DNA of 64,000 nucleotides from Comamonadaceae bacterium. GTDB lineage: Bacteria; Pseudomonadota; Gammaproteobacteria; Burkholderiales; Burkholderiaceae_C. The notes beneath the pieces are model-generated. The model did no database searches. It saw only the letters and a program-made list of their open reading frames with translations, and was not told the DNA's origin. Shown one piece after another: positions 1 to 9,725 of the stretch. Every line of letters begins with the position of its first letter. Positions within the stretch are counted from its first letter, which is position 1. Both the position numbers and the translations under genes were made by a program. The stretch is taken from NCBI GenBank assembly GCA_947455465.1, contig CANGNS010000017.1:21361-85360 (forward strand), written 5' to 3'.

Positions 1-2
1 TG

Positions 3-593
3 AAGTTCCCCTCGCCCGAGCGCACCGAACAGTACGCCCGCGATGTCTGGAGCGAAACCGTGCGCCTGAGCGCGCGCGCCATTTTGGACACCGCCCTGGG
101 CTTTAGCCTGCCCGATGACCGCATCAGCCAGGCCGTGTGCAGCGGCCAGGCCACGCTGGGGCTGGCGCGCATCAGCATCAAGCCTGCGGTGCCGGTGGTG
201 GCCGTGGGCGGGCCGGTCAAGGTGTTTTATGGCGAGCTGGCGCGCCGCCTGGACTGCGAGGTGGTTTTCCCGCCGCATGGTGAGGTGGCCAATGCTGTGG
301 GCGCGGCCACCGGCGTGGTGGCTGCCACCGTGCTGGTGGAGGTGCATGGCGACGGCAGCGGCGTGTTTCGGGTGATGGGCGCGGGCCTGAGCCAAAGCTT
401 TGGCCTGGCGGCCGACGCTCTGCAAGCGGCCGAGCAGGGCGCCCGCGCCGCTGCACTGGCCGCCGTGCAAGCCATGGGCGCACCGGCGCCCGAGGTGGAG
501 GTTTCTGTAGAGAAAAAATACTTTCCGCAGGCTAAAGATGAGCGGGGCTTGATGGAAGCGGTGTTTACCGCCCGGGCGGTGGGCCGGCCCTAG
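3..593 (+). CDS. Hydantoinase/oxoprolinase family protein, C-terminal part (cut by window start)
   Basis: The frame is open from base 3 to the TAG at 591-593, so only about 196 C-terminal residues are visible and the true start lies upstream. The family hydrolyses cyclic amides such as hydantoins or 5-oxoproline in an ATP-dependent way. The visible part has the typical late-domain features: a VVAVGGPV motif followed by a Pro-Pro-His turn and the ANAVGAATG segment found in HyuA-type ATPase folds. Substrate cannot be inferred from this fragment. It ends about 160 bp before the transglutaminase gene on the same strand. The family call is firm; the specific activity is open. Confidence 0.8.
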   Translation, partial: KFPSPERTEQYARDVWSETVRLSARAILDTALGFSLPDDRISQAVCSGQATLGLARISIKPAVPVVAVGGPVKVFYGELARRLDCEVVFPPHGEVANAVGAATGVVAATVLVEVHGDGSGVFRVMGAGLSQSFGLAADALQAAEQGARAAALAAVQAMGAPAPEVEVSVEKKYFPQAKDERGLMEAVFTARAVGRP

Positions 594-661
594 CGCTGCG
601 CGCACCAAAACAAGGCGTTTTGACGCGCGCCCGTGGCCCGCGTCTTGCTAGTGCATGAATA

Positions 662-682
662 CCTGCAGCCCACGGCTGCAGG
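662..682. repeat. Perfect 9-bp inverted repeat between hydantoinase and transglutaminase genes
   Basis: CCTGCAGCC (662-670) and GGCTGCAGG (674-682) are perfectly complementary around a 3-nt loop. No T run follows, so it is not a classical intrinsic terminator. Just downstream, CTTTGACGC occurs twice (near 702-711 and 716-725) before the ATG at 757. It could be an operator or a transcript-end hairpin. This gap (594-756) contains nothing else I can recognise. Confidence 0.45.
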
Positions 683-756
683 GGCCACAATGGGCTTGTA
701 TTCTTTGACGCCTTTTCTTTGACGCTTTTCATGCGCGCCAGCGCCGGTTTGTCCCC

Positions 757-3700
757 ATGTCTATCCACGTCGCTCTGAACCACGTCACCCACTACCGCTA
801 CGACCGTCCGGTCCAGCTCGGCCCGCAGGTGGTCCGCCTGCGCCCGGCGCCGCACTGCCGCAGCAAGCTCTTGTCCTACAGCCTGCGCATTGAGCCCGAG
901 GGGCACTTCATCAACTGGCAGCAAGACCCCTTTGCCAACTACCAGGCGCGCCTGGTGTTCCCCGAAAAAACCCGCGAATTCAAGGTCAGCGTCGATCTGG
1001 TCACCGAAATGGCGGTGTTCAACCCCTTTGATTTCTTTTTGGAGCCCTCGGCCAAGCAGGTGCCGCTGCGCTACGAGCCGGCGCTGCGCCGCGAGTTGCA
1101 ACCCTATTTGGTGCGCCTGCCGGCCAGCGCCGAATTTGCCGCCTACCTGGCCACGCTCGACGCGGGGCCTACCGACACCATCGATTTTTTGGTCGCGCTC
1201 AACCAGCGCCTGCACCAGGACATTGCCTACCTGATCCGCATGGAGCCCGGTGTGCAAACCCCGCGCCAGACCTTGCAATTGCGCAGCGGCTCCTGCCGCG
1301 ATTCGGCCTGGCTGATGGTGCAGCTGCTGCGCCACCGGGGGCTGGCCGCCCGCTTTGTGTCGGGCTACCTGATCCAGCTGGTGCCCGACGTCAAGTCCCT
1401 GGACGGGCCCAGCGGCACCGAGGTCGATTTCACCGATTTGCATGCCTGGTGCGAGGTCTATTTGCCCGGCGCCGGCTGGGTGGGGCTGGACCCGACGTCG
1501 GGCCTGTTCGCGGGCGAGGGCCATATCCCGCTGGCGTGTACGCCGCAGCCGGCTTCGGCCGCGCCCATTGAGGGCTTGATGGACCAGGCCGAAGTGCATT
1601 TTGACCACCGCATGACGGTGCAGCGCATCCACGAGTCGCCACGCGTCACCCGCCCTTACACCGAGGCGCAGTGGGCCCAGGTGCTGGCCGCTGGCCAGGC
1701 CGTCGATGCCCGCCTGCAAGCGGGCGATGTGCGCCTGACCATGGGCGGCGAGCCCACTTTTGTGGCCGTGGCCGACCGCGACGCGCCCGAATGGAACACC
1801 GACGCCCTGGGCCCGACCAAGCGCGGCCTGGCCACCGAACTGGTACACAAGCTGCGCGCCCGCTACGGGCAGGGCGGCTTTTTGCATTTCGGTCAGGGCA
1901 AGTGGTACCCCGGCGAGCAATTGCCGCGCTGGGCGCTGAGCATTTACTGGCGCGCCGACGGCCAGCCCTGCTGGCGCAACCCCGCGCTGTTTGCCGACGA
2001 ATCGGCCGCAGGCACCAGCACCCCGGCCGACGCGCGCCGCTTCATGGACGCTTTGTGCCAGCGCCTGCAATTGCCCCCCGACGCGCCCATCGCCGGCCTG
2101 GAAGATGTTTGGTACTACCTGTGGCGAGAGCGCCAGTTGCCCATCAATGTGGATCCGCTCGATGCCCGCCTGGACGACCCGATGGAGCGCGCCCGCCTGC
2201 GCCGCGTGTTTGGCCAGGGCCTGGCGCACGCGGTGGGCTATGTGCTGCCCCTGCAAGCCGGCCCGGCCGGCCTGGGCGCAGCGCGCTGGCAAACCGGGCG
2301 CTGGCAACTGCGTGATGACCGCCTTTTCTTACTGCCCGGCGACTCGCCCATGGGCTGGCGCCTGCCCTTGGATTCGCTGCCGTGGCAAGCGCCCGCAGAG
2401 CGCACCGTGCTGCACCCGCAAGACCCGTTTGCGCCGCGCCAAGCACTGGCTGCGCGCACGGACAGCGCGGCGGTTCGCCCCACACCGCCCCAGCCCGGCC
2501 CGGCTCCGCTCGACGCAAGCGCCGCGCCAGTGCGCACCGCTTTGTGCGTGGAGCTGCGCGATCCGCGCCGTGCCCACGGCGCACACCAGCCCACCGAGGC
2601 GCCCGTCCAGAGCGGCGTCATTTATGTTTTTATGCCCCCGTTGGCCGCGCTGGAGGACTACCTCGATTTGCTCGCTGCCGTCGAAGACACGGCGCAGGCG
2701 CTAGGCCTGCCCATGGTGCTCGAGGGCTATGCGCCACCGCGCGATCCGCGCCTCAAGCTCTTGCAGGTGACGCCCGACCCCGGCGTGATCGAGGTCAACA
2801 TCCACCCCGCGCACAACTGGGGCGAGTTGGTGGAGCACACCGAGTTTTTGTACCAGGCGGCTTTTGAGACGCGCTTGTCGGCCGAAAAATTCATGACCGA
2901 TGGCCGCCACACCGGCACCGGCGGGGGCAACCATATCGTCATGGGCGCGGCCACCCCGGCCGACAGCCCGTTTTTGCGCCGGCCCGATGTGCTGGCCAGC
3001 CTGTTGCTGTACTGGCACAACCACCCCAGCCTGAGCTATTTGTTCAGCGGCCAATTTATCGGCCCGACCAGCCAGGCCCCGCGCGTGGACGAGGCCCGCA
3101 ATGACCAGCTCTATGAGCTCGAAATCGCGCTGCACGAAATCGCCCGCCAGCAAGCCTGGCGCGCCGGCGCGGCGCAAACCGGCCCGCAGCCTTATATGGC
3201 GCCCTGGTTGCTGGACCGCACGCTGCGCAACATCCTGACCGATGTCACCGGCAACACCCACCGCAGCGAGTTTTGCATCGACAAAATGTATTCGCCCGAC
3301 AGCAGCACCGGGCGCCTGGGCCTTCTGGAGTTACGCGCCTTTGAAATGCCGCCGCACGCCCGCATGAGCGTGGTGCAGCAGTTGCTGCTGCGCGCGTTGG
3401 TGGCGCGCTTTTGGGAGCAGCCCTACAGCGCCCCGGTCACGCGCTGGGGCACCGAGCTGCACGACCGGTTTTTGCTGCCCTATTGGGTGCAGCGCGACTT
3501 GGAGGACGTGCTGGCCGAGATGCGCCAAGCTGGCTTTGCGCTGCAAGCGGCCTGGTTTGCGCCGCACCTGGAATTTCGGTTTCCGCTGGTCGGGCAGTTC
3601 AATGCCAGCGGCGTGAACATCACTTTGCGCCATGCGCTAGAGCCCTGGCATGTGATGGGCGAGCAGAGCGCAGGAGGCGGCACGGTGCGCTATGTGGACT

Positions 3701-4134
3701 CCTCGCTCGAGCGCATCCAGGTGCAGGCCGATGGGCTCAACAGCAGCCGCTATGTGCTCACCGTCAATGGCCAGCCGCTGCCCTTGCACAACACCGGACG
3801 CACCGGCCAGTGGGTGGCCGGTGTGCGCTACAAGGCCTGGAACCCGCCCTCGGCCTTGCACCCCTCGATTGGCGTGCACGCGCCGCTCACTTTTGACCTG
3901 GTGGACACCTGGATGCAGCGCTCGCTAGGCGGCTGCCAATACCATGTGGCGCATGCGGGCGGCCTGTCGTACGACAGCTTCCCGGTCAATGCCTACGAGG
4001 CCGAGGCCCGGCGCGTTGCCCGCTTCACGCCCATGGGCCACAGCCCGGGCGCATTGCATCTGCCGCCCAATGCGGCGCTCGCGGCCCACCCGGAGTTCCC
4101 CTTCACGCTGGACTTGCGCACCGCCCCACGCTGA
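757..4134 (+). CDS. Transglutaminase family protein with C-terminal DUF2126
   Basis: This is a 1125-residue cytoplasmic protein with no signal peptide. An N-terminal transglutaminase-associated beta domain (about residues 5-95) precedes a transglutaminase-like cysteine peptidase core. The catalytic triad can be read as Cys180 (SGSCRD), His229 (LHAWCEV) and Asp245 (GLDPTSG). From about residue 320 to the end is DUF2126, a domain almost always joined to this transglutaminase type. The next genes encode a circularly permuted ATP-grasp/alpha-E protein and a second transglutaminase. Comparative genomics has predicted that such sets form and cleave amide bonds in a small peptide or peptide-tagged product. 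The actual substrate is unknown. Start is the first ATG in frame and matches the conserved HVTHYRYDRPV opening. Confidence 0.9.
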   Translation: MSIHVALNHVTHYRYDRPVQLGPQVVRLRPAPHCRSKLLSYSLRIEPEGHFINWQQDPFANYQARLVFPEKTREFKVSVDLVTEMAVFNPFDFFLEPSAKQVPLRYEPALRRELQPYLVRLPASAEFAAYLATLDAGPTDTIDFLVALNQRLHQDIAYLIRMEPGVQTPRQTLQLRSGSCRDSAWLMVQLLRHRGLAARFVSGYLIQLVPDVKSLDGPSGTEVDFTDLHAWCEVYLPGAGWVGLDPTSGLFAGEGHIPLACTPQPASAAPIEGLMDQAEVHFDHRMTVQRIHESPRVTRPYTEAQWAQVLAAGQAVDARLQAGDVRLTMGGEPTFVAVADRDAPEWNTDALGPTKRGLATELVHKLRARYGQGGFLHFGQGKWYPGEQLPRWALSIYWRADGQPCWRNPALFADESAAGTSTPADARRFMDALCQRLQLPPDAPIAGLEDVWYYLWRERQLPINVDPLDARLDDPMERARLRRVFGQGLAHAVGYVLPLQAGPAGLGAARWQTGRWQLRDDRLFLLPGDSPMGWRLPLDSLPWQAPAERTVLHPQDPFAPRQALAARTDSAAVRPTPPQPGPAPLDASAAPVRTALCVELRDPRRAHGAHQPTEAPVQSGVIYVFMPPLAALEDYLDLLAAVEDTAQALGLPMVLEGYAPPRDPRLKLLQVTPDPGVIEVNIHPAHNWGELVEHTEFLYQAAFETRLSAEKFMTDGRHTGTGGGNHIVMGAATPADSPFLRRPDVLASLLLYWHNHPSLSYLFSGQFIGPTSQAPRVDEARNDQLYELEIALHEIARQQAWRAGAAQTGPQPYMAPWLLDRTLRNILTDVTGNTHRSEFCIDKMYSPDSSTGRLGLLELRAFEMPPHARMSVVQQLLLRALVARFWEQPYSAPVTRWGTELHDRFLLPYWVQRDLEDVLAEMRQAGFALQAAWFAPHLEFRFPLVGQFNASGVNITLRHALEPWHVMGEQSAGGGTVRYVDSSLERIQVQADGLNSSRYVLTVNGQPLPLHNTGRTGQWVAGVRYKAWNPPSALHPSIGVHAPLTFDLVDTWMQRSLGGCQYHVAHAGGLSYDSFPVNAYEAEARRVARFTPMGHSPGALHLPPNAALAAHPEFPFTLDLRTAPR

Positions 4135-4153
4135 GCGCAGCAGCGATACTCGC

Positions 4154-6685
4154 ATGATGGAAGCCCCCAGCCCCTTGCCCGCTTTGCCCGACGGCGTGCC
4201 TGCGGTGGCCAGCGCCACTGCGCAAGGCCCTTGGTCTGCGTTTATGGCGCATCTGGGGCCCCAAGCCCAAGCCGGTTTGTCTGCGCGCATGGCCCAATTG
4301 CAACGCCAGGTGCATGACAACGGCGTCTCCTACAACGTGTATGCCGATGCCGACCGGCCCCAGCGCCCCTGGGCGCTGGACTTGTTTCCGCTGATCGTCG
4401 ACGCCCCCAGCTGGCGCCAGATTGAGCGCGGCGTGCAGCAGCGCATGCGTCTGCTCGAGCACACGATGGCCGATGTCTACGGCCCCCAAAACTTGCTGCG
4501 CAGCGGCATGCTGCCGGCCGCACTGGTGCAAGGCCACCCCGGCTACCTGCACGCCATGCAAGGCGTCGCACCGGTGGGCGGGCGCCATCTGAGCGTGGCC
4601 GCCTTTGACCTGGCGCGTGGGCCCGACGGCGGCTGGTGGCTGCTGTCGCAGCGCACGCAAGCGCCCTCGGGGCTGGGCTATTTGCTGGAAAACCGGGCCC
4701 TGGTCTCGCGCCAGTTTCCTGATGCTTTTGCCGCCATGGGCGTGCAGCAAGTGGCCAAGGCCTACCAAAGCCTGCTGCGCGGCATCAGCGAGCGCGCCCC
4801 GGGCGGGGGCGATGCGCATATCGCCTTGCTCACGCCCGGGCCCTACAACGAAACCTATTTTGAGCACGCCTACCTGGCCCGCTACCTGGGCCTGAGTCTG
4901 GTGCAAGGCAGTGATTTGCTGGTGCGCGAGGAAAAGCTCTACCTCAAAACCCTGCAAGGCCTGCAGCGCGTGCACGCCTTGCTCAAGCGCGTGGATGACG
5001 ACTGGCTCGATCCGCTGGAGCTGCGCGCCGACTCCACGCTGGGGGTGCCCGGCCTGCTGCAGGCGGTGCGCCGTGGCAATGTGCTGCTGGCCAATGCGCC
5101 GGGTTCGGGCTTTTTGGAGTCCAACGCCTTGCTGGGCTTTATGCCGGCCATGGCCCGCCAGGTGCTGGGCGAGGAGCTGCAACTGCCGGCGGTGCCGGGC
5201 TGGTGGTGCGGCGAGACCAGCGCCATGCATGCCGCCTTGCCGCGCCTGCACGAGTGCGTGATCAAGCCCAGCTACCCGCCCCACGCTGGGCGCAGCAGTT
5301 TTGAGCCGGTCATTGGCCGTGCGCTGTCGCAGCGCGAGCGCGACGAATGGTCGGGCCGCATCTTGCGCGACGGCGCGGCGCATACTTTGCAGGCTTTTTT
5401 GCCGCTGTCGCACACGCCGGTGTGGCAGGCGCAGGGCGAGGGCGGCAGCCTGGGCACGCGGCCGGTGATTCTGCGCGTCTTTGCCCTGGCCGATGAGGCC
5501 GGTGGCTGCACGGTGCTGCCGGGCGGACTGGCCCGCTTGGGTACGCCCGAAGGCATCGCCTCCATGCAGCGCGGCGGCAGCAGTGCCGACGTGTGGGTGC
5601 TGCCCACTACGCAGCCAGCGGCGCCCGAGGCCGCTTTGCCCGAGGCCTTGGTACCTCAAGAGCGCTTGCCCGAGGCCCCGGTGCTGGCCCGCGCGGGGGC
5701 CCCCGGTGTTGTGCGTACGCGCATCGTCACCAGCCGCGCTGCTGAAAATTTGTTTTGGATGGGCCGCTATACCGAGCGCACCGAAAACACCGTGCGCCTA
5801 AGCCGCGTGGCCCTCGATGCCCTGGGTGGCGAGGACCAAAGCTGCCAGCCTTTGCTGGCCTGGCTCAGCGCTTTGGCGCTGCAGCATGGCCTGGTGGCGC
5901 CGGGCGTGCCGCCGGCCCAGCAGGCGCGCCGCGTGTTCGAGCGGTCGTTGGTGGCCGGCGTGTGGGACACGCGCCACTGCACCGGCGTGGCTTTCAATGT
6001 GCAGGCCCTGGTGCTGGCCGCTTCGCGGGTGCGCGAGCGCATGTCGCCCGAGCACTGGGGCTTGGTGATGCAAGCCCAGCACAGCCTGGCGCCACCGCAG
6101 GCCGACAGCGCGCACGATCCGGTGCAGGCCCAGCGCGTGCTGGTCCACACCAGTGGCTTGCTGGCGGCGCTGACCGGCGCCCAGACAGACCGCATGACGC
6201 GCGATGACGGCTGGCGCCTGCTCTCCATCGGCCGGCACATCGAGCGCCTGGACTTTCTGGCCGGCGCGCTGGCGCAGGCGCTGCATACCGGCAGCTTGTC
6301 GGAGCAGGCCGGTTTTGACGCGGTGCTGGCCTTGTTTGACAGCACGATCAGTTTTCATGCGCAGTACCAGCAAAGCCGCACCATGGACGCGCTGCTGGAG
6401 TTGGTGCTGAGCAACCCGGACAACCCGCGCTCGCTGGCCTGGGTGCTGCATACCTTGCGCGCACGCTTGCGCCGCATGGGTGATCTGGCGCAGGGCCGAA
6501 CCGCCGAATTGGCCGAGCGCTTGCCGCAACTTCCCCTCCAAGCGCCATGGACTGGCGCGCACGACACGGCGCAGCTCAGCGCCCAGCTGCACGCCTGCCG
6601 CATGGCGGCGCGGGCCACTTCGGACGCGCTCAACAGCCTGTTTTTCGCGCACAGCGGTGACGCCTCCCAAAGCGTGGGGGCCTGA
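4154..6685 (+). CDS. Circularly permuted type-2 ATP-grasp protein fused to an alpha-E domain
   Basis: This is about 843 residues starting at ATG 4154 (an adjacent ATG at 4157 is equally possible); the frame extends upstream but only inside the preceding gene. Residues 1 to about 510 form a circularly permuted ATP-grasp ligase fold, with conserved segments such as GPYNETYFEHAYLAR and the CVIKP strand. Residues from about 525 form the helical alpha-E domain, opening with ENLFWMGRYTERTENT and containing repeated Glu-Arg helices. ATP-grasp enzymes activate a carboxylate to form an amide; alpha-E is a predicted partner of unknown function. In many genomes these are separate genes; here they are one polypeptide. 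Its stop overlaps the next start by one base (TGATG), implying translational coupling. Confidence 0.88.
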   Translation: MMEAPSPLPALPDGVPAVASATAQGPWSAFMAHLGPQAQAGLSARMAQLQRQVHDNGVSYNVYADADRPQRPWALDLFPLIVDAPSWRQIERGVQQRMRLLEHTMADVYGPQNLLRSGMLPAALVQGHPGYLHAMQGVAPVGGRHLSVAAFDLARGPDGGWWLLSQRTQAPSGLGYLLENRALVSRQFPDAFAAMGVQQVAKAYQSLLRGISERAPGGGDAHIALLTPGPYNETYFEHAYLARYLGLSLVQGSDLLVREEKLYLKTLQGLQRVHALLKRVDDDWLDPLELRADSTLGVPGLLQAVRRGNVLLANAPGSGFLESNALLGFMPAMARQVLGEELQLPAVPGWWCGETSAMHAALPRLHECVIKPSYPPHAGRSSFEPVIGRALSQRERDEWSGRILRDGAAHTLQAFLPLSHTPVWQAQGEGGSLGTRPVILRVFALADEAGGCTVLPGGLARLGTPEGIASMQRGGSSADVWVLPTTQPAAPEAALPEALVPQERLPEAPVLARAGAPGVVRTRIVTSRAAENLFWMGRYTERTENTVRLSRVALDALGGEDQSCQPLLAWLSALALQHGLVAPGVPPAQQARRVFERSLVAGVWDTRHCTGVAFNVQALVLAASRVRERMSPEHWGLVMQAQHSLAPPQADSAHDPVQAQRVLVHTSGLLAALTGAQTDRMTRDDGWRLLSIGRHIERLDFLAGALAQALHTGSLSEQAGFDAVLALFDSTISFHAQYQQSRTMDALLELVLSNPDNPRSLAWVLHTLRARLRRMGDLAQGRTAELAERLPQLPLQAPWTGAHDTAQLSAQLHACRMAARATSDALNSLFFAHSGDASQSVGA

Positions 6686-7602
6686 TGCATCTGCGCATTC
6701 ACCACCAAACCGATTACCACTATGCTGCGGGCGTCACCACGGCGCAGCACATCGCCCATTTGCAGCCGCCCGACACGCCCTGGCAACGCTGCACGGCGCA
6801 CCGCCTGGACATAGGCCCGCTGCAGGCCGTCGTGCAAAGCCACCTGGATGCCTTTGGAAACCACTGCGCCTACTGGGCCATGGACGCGCTGCACCACAGC
6901 CTGACGGTCAGCGCGCACAGCGAGGTGCACACCCGCCAAGCCAGCGCGCAAGACGCCTCGCCCCAGGCCGATCGGCCCTGGGAAGGCGCGCGCGACTACG
7001 CCCAATACCGCGCCGGCCAGCCCGGTGACGCGGCCTGTGCGTTCGTATTTGCGTCGCACCATGTCCCCCTGCAGGCCGATTGCGTCGACTACGCCCGCCC
7101 CAGCTTTAGCAGTGGCCGTGGGCTGGACGCTGCGGCCATTGACCTGATGGCGCGCATGCACCGCGACTTTGCCTACGAGGCGCAAAGCACCGATATCCAT
7201 ACGCCGGTAGGGCAGGTGCTGGCCCAGCGCCGGGGCGTGTGCCAAGACTTTGCGCACCTGCTGTTGTCGTGCTTGCGCAGCCTGGGTTTGTCGGCGCGCT
7301 ATGTGAGCGGCTATTTGCTCAGCGAACCGCCGCCCGGTCAGGCGCGCTTGCAGGGCGCGGACGCCTCGCACGCCTGGGTGGCGCTGTATGTGCCGCCGCT
7401 TGTGCCCGGTGGCCCGGGCCATTGGCTGGAACTGGACCCCACCAACTGCCGCCACGGCTGGGGCACGCCCGGCCACGACTATGTGCGCCTGGCGGTGGGC
7501 CGCGACTTTGCCGATGTCTCGCCCCTGCGCGGCGTGTTGCAGGGCGGCGAGGCGCACAGCCTGCAGGTGCAGGTCACGGTCGAGCCGGTGGCCGCCGCCT
7601 AA
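6685..7602 (+). CDS. Transglutaminase family cysteine peptidase/transferase
   Basis: This is a 305-residue, leaderless cytoplasmic protein. It has an N-terminal Bact_transglu_N beta domain (IHHQTDYHYAAGV at the start) and a transglutaminase-like core with Cys186 (RGVCQDFAH), His229 (SHAWVALY) and Asp251 (ELDPTN). It lacks DUF2126 and is thus the short companion of the 1125-residue protein upstream. Its ATG overlaps the stop of the ATP-grasp gene. The three genes 757-7602 form one operon predicted to make and trim an amide-linked product. Function is known only by prediction for this family. Confidence 0.88.
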   Translation: MHLRIHHQTDYHYAAGVTTAQHIAHLQPPDTPWQRCTAHRLDIGPLQAVVQSHLDAFGNHCAYWAMDALHHSLTVSAHSEVHTRQASAQDASPQADRPWEGARDYAQYRAGQPGDAACAFVFASHHVPLQADCVDYARPSFSSGRGLDAAAIDLMARMHRDFAYEAQSTDIHTPVGQVLAQRRGVCQDFAHLLLSCLRSLGLSARYVSGYLLSEPPPGQARLQGADASHAWVALYVPPLVPGGPGHWLELDPTNCRHGWGTPGHDYVRLAVGRDFADVSPLRGVLQGGEAHSLQVQVTVEPVAAA

Positions 7603-7673
7603 ACCCCTTCTGCTACAGTGGTCTTGCCGGCCCAGGCGATGGGCAGGCACTCTTTATTTCGTTGGACCGATTG

Positions 7674-9725
7674 ATGCGCTTGCAAATTCGTACCTCGCAG
7701 GCCGTGCGCTTGCTGGCTGCGGCCACCATGGTGGGCGCTTTGCTGACCAGCAGCTTTTTGTTGTGGACTTTGCGCGAGCGCGAACTGGCCCACGCCCGCG
7801 CCGAAACCGTCAGCCTGGCGGCCATGTTCATCGAAGAGACGCGCCAATCGCTGCAAGCCGCCGACAAAGTATTGCAAGGGGTGCAAGAGCGCTTGGGCAC
7901 CGGTTTTGGCAGCACGATTTCCTTGGACAGCGATATGACGCAGCTGCTGCTGGCCACCCGGGTGGCCGGTATGCGCCAACTCCATGCCCTGCGCCTGGTC
8001 GATGCGCGCGGGCAGGTGGTCAACGCCTCCTTGCCCATTGCGGCCCAAGAGCGTGACGTGTCGGACCAAGCGTATTTCAAGGCATTTTCGGGGTCCCCAC
8101 GCAATGGGTTTTTTCTGGACAAACCGCGCCTGGACGCCCGCAGCCGCCTGTGGTTGGTGCGCATGGCACGGCGCCTGGATGGTCCGGACGGCAGCTTTCG
8201 CGGTCTGGTGGTGGCCGATGTGGATGCGGCCCGCTTTGAGGCCTTGTTTATGCAAGCGCACCTGGACTATGTGCGTCCGATCGCGCTCTACGGTGTCGAC
8301 GGTACGCTGATCGCCAGCCACCCCCACCGCGAAAACGATTTGGGTGCCCCAGCCCTGGAGCTCCAAGGCCAGGTACTGCCCACCGCAGACCAGGGCGTGC
8401 GCTCGCTCACGCACCAAAGCGGCGACGGCTCACGCCACCAGTTTGCGCTGGGGCGTATGGCTGATTTTGATTTGCTCGTCAGCGTCACCGATGACGAAAG
8501 CCAAAGCCTGGCCGCCTGGCGCGAAATTGCGGTGCCGATTGGCTTGGCGGTGCTGGTGCTGTGCCTTTTTACGGTGTTTGTGGCCTCGTTTTTGAGCCAA
8601 AAGCTCAGGCGCAAAGAGCTGCTGGAGGCCGCGCTCATCGACGCCAACACGCGCTACCAGCACACGGTTGAATCGGTGAAAGACGCCATCGTTGCGGTCG
8701 ATGTGGGCATGCGCATCCAAATTTTCAATCCGGCGGCCGAGGCCATGTTCGGCTACAGCGCGCAGGAGGCTATCGGCCAGTCGCTGACAATTTTGCTGCC
8801 CGAGCGCTCGCGTGCGCGCCATGACGCGCAGATGGGCGCTTTTGCCCAAACCACCGAAGGCCCGCGCACCATGGCCGCGCAGCTGGAGATTTTTGGGCGT
8901 CGGCGCGACGGCAGCGAGTTCCCGATCGAGTCCTCGATTTCCAAGACCGACATCGGCGGCCAGTTGCAAATGACCGCGGTGCTGCGCGACGTGACGGCCC
9001 AGCGCCGCGCGCGCAACGAACTCACCGCCATGAACCAAGAGCTGCGCGCGCTGTATGCGGCCCAGCAAAGCGTGCGCGAGGAGGAGCGCGCGCGCATCTC
9101 GCGCGAACTGCATGACGACCTGGGCCAGCAAATGACCGGCCTCAAACTGAGTCTGGCCTGGCTGGGTAACCGCATCAAGGAAGGGCGCGGCGCCGATGCC
9201 GACAGCGTGGAAGATATGCGCCGCATGCTCGATACGGCTATCACCTCGGTGCGGCGCATCTCCTCGGAGCTGCGCCCGCAGATTTTGGACGAGCTCGGTT
9301 TTGGCGATGCGGTGACCTGGCAAATCCGTGAATTTACCAAGCACAGCGGCCTGGGCTTGTCCATCCACCTGCCCGCCCAGGACCGCGTGCGCGACCCGGC
9401 GCTGGCCACTGCCTTGTTTCGTATCGTGCAAGAAGCTTTGAATAATGTGGTGCGCCACGCAGCCGCCAAAAACTTGTGGGTCGAGCTGGTCTGCGAGGCC
9501 GAGGACCTGGTGCTGCGCGTGCGCGACGACGGCGTGGGGCTGGCCCCTACCGGCGGCCAGGGCGGCATGGGTTTGTCGAGCATGCGCGAGCGTGCCCGCG
9601 CCGCCGGGGCGCGCCTGGAGGTCATCAGCGCGCCCGGTAGCGGCTGTTGTGTGGAGGTGCGCATGGCCCTGGCCGATGTGCCGCAAGTGCGCCAGTTAGA
9701 CCGCGCCAAGGAGCAAGACGCATGA
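7674..9725 (+). CDS. Membrane-bound sensor histidine kinase (Cache, PAS, HisKA_3, HATPase_c)
   Basis: This is 683 residues from ATG 7674; the longer open frame upstream is excluded because it lies in the transglutaminase gene. A first membrane helix (about 12-32) and a second one (about 284-306, IAVPIGLAVLVLCLFTVF) enclose a roughly 250-residue periplasmic region with Cache/PDC features. A cytoplasmic PAS domain (about 325-440) follows, then the HisKA_3 dimerisation helix with phospho-acceptor His480 (RELHDDLGQQ), then a HATPase_c domain with DDGVGL and GGMGLSSM. This is the NarX/DegS-type kinase subfamily, which pairs with LuxR/NarL regulators. The partner gene follows with an ATGA overlap. 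Position immediately upstream of the cytochrome cluster suggests it controls that cluster; the signal is unknown, and the PAS domain shows no obvious haem-binding motif. Confidence 0.92.
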   Translation: MRLQIRTSQAVRLLAAATMVGALLTSSFLLWTLRERELAHARAETVSLAAMFIEETRQSLQAADKVLQGVQERLGTGFGSTISLDSDMTQLLLATRVAGMRQLHALRLVDARGQVVNASLPIAAQERDVSDQAYFKAFSGSPRNGFFLDKPRLDARSRLWLVRMARRLDGPDGSFRGLVVADVDAARFEALFMQAHLDYVRPIALYGVDGTLIASHPHRENDLGAPALELQGQVLPTADQGVRSLTHQSGDGSRHQFALGRMADFDLLVSVTDDESQSLAAWREIAVPIGLAVLVLCLFTVFVASFLSQKLRRKELLEAALIDANTRYQHTVESVKDAIVAVDVGMRIQIFNPAAEAMFGYSAQEAIGQSLTILLPERSRARHDAQMGAFAQTTEGPRTMAAQLEIFGRRRDGSEFPIESSISKTDIGGQLQMTAVLRDVTAQRRARNELTAMNQELRALYAAQQSVREEERARISRELHDDLGQQMTGLKLSLAWLGNRIKEGRGADADSVEDMRRMLDTAITSVRRISSELRPQILDELGFGDAVTWQIREFTKHSGLGLSIHLPAQDRVRDPALATALFRIVQEALNNVVRHAAAKNLWVELVCEAEDLVLRVRDDGVGLAPTGGQGGMGLSSMRERARAAGARLEVISAPGSGCCVEVRMALADVPQVRQLDRAKEQDA

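Noticed and set aside
565..2307. Long minus-strand open frame of 580 codons
   Set aside because: Antisense to the transglutaminase-DUF2126 gene; composition is Gln/His/Arg/Ala-rich as expected of a shadow frame in high-GC DNA, with no domain.
4103..5659. Minus-strand open frame of 518 codons in the ATP-grasp gene
   Set aside because: Low-complexity Gln/Ala/Gly composition and full overlap with a confident gene.
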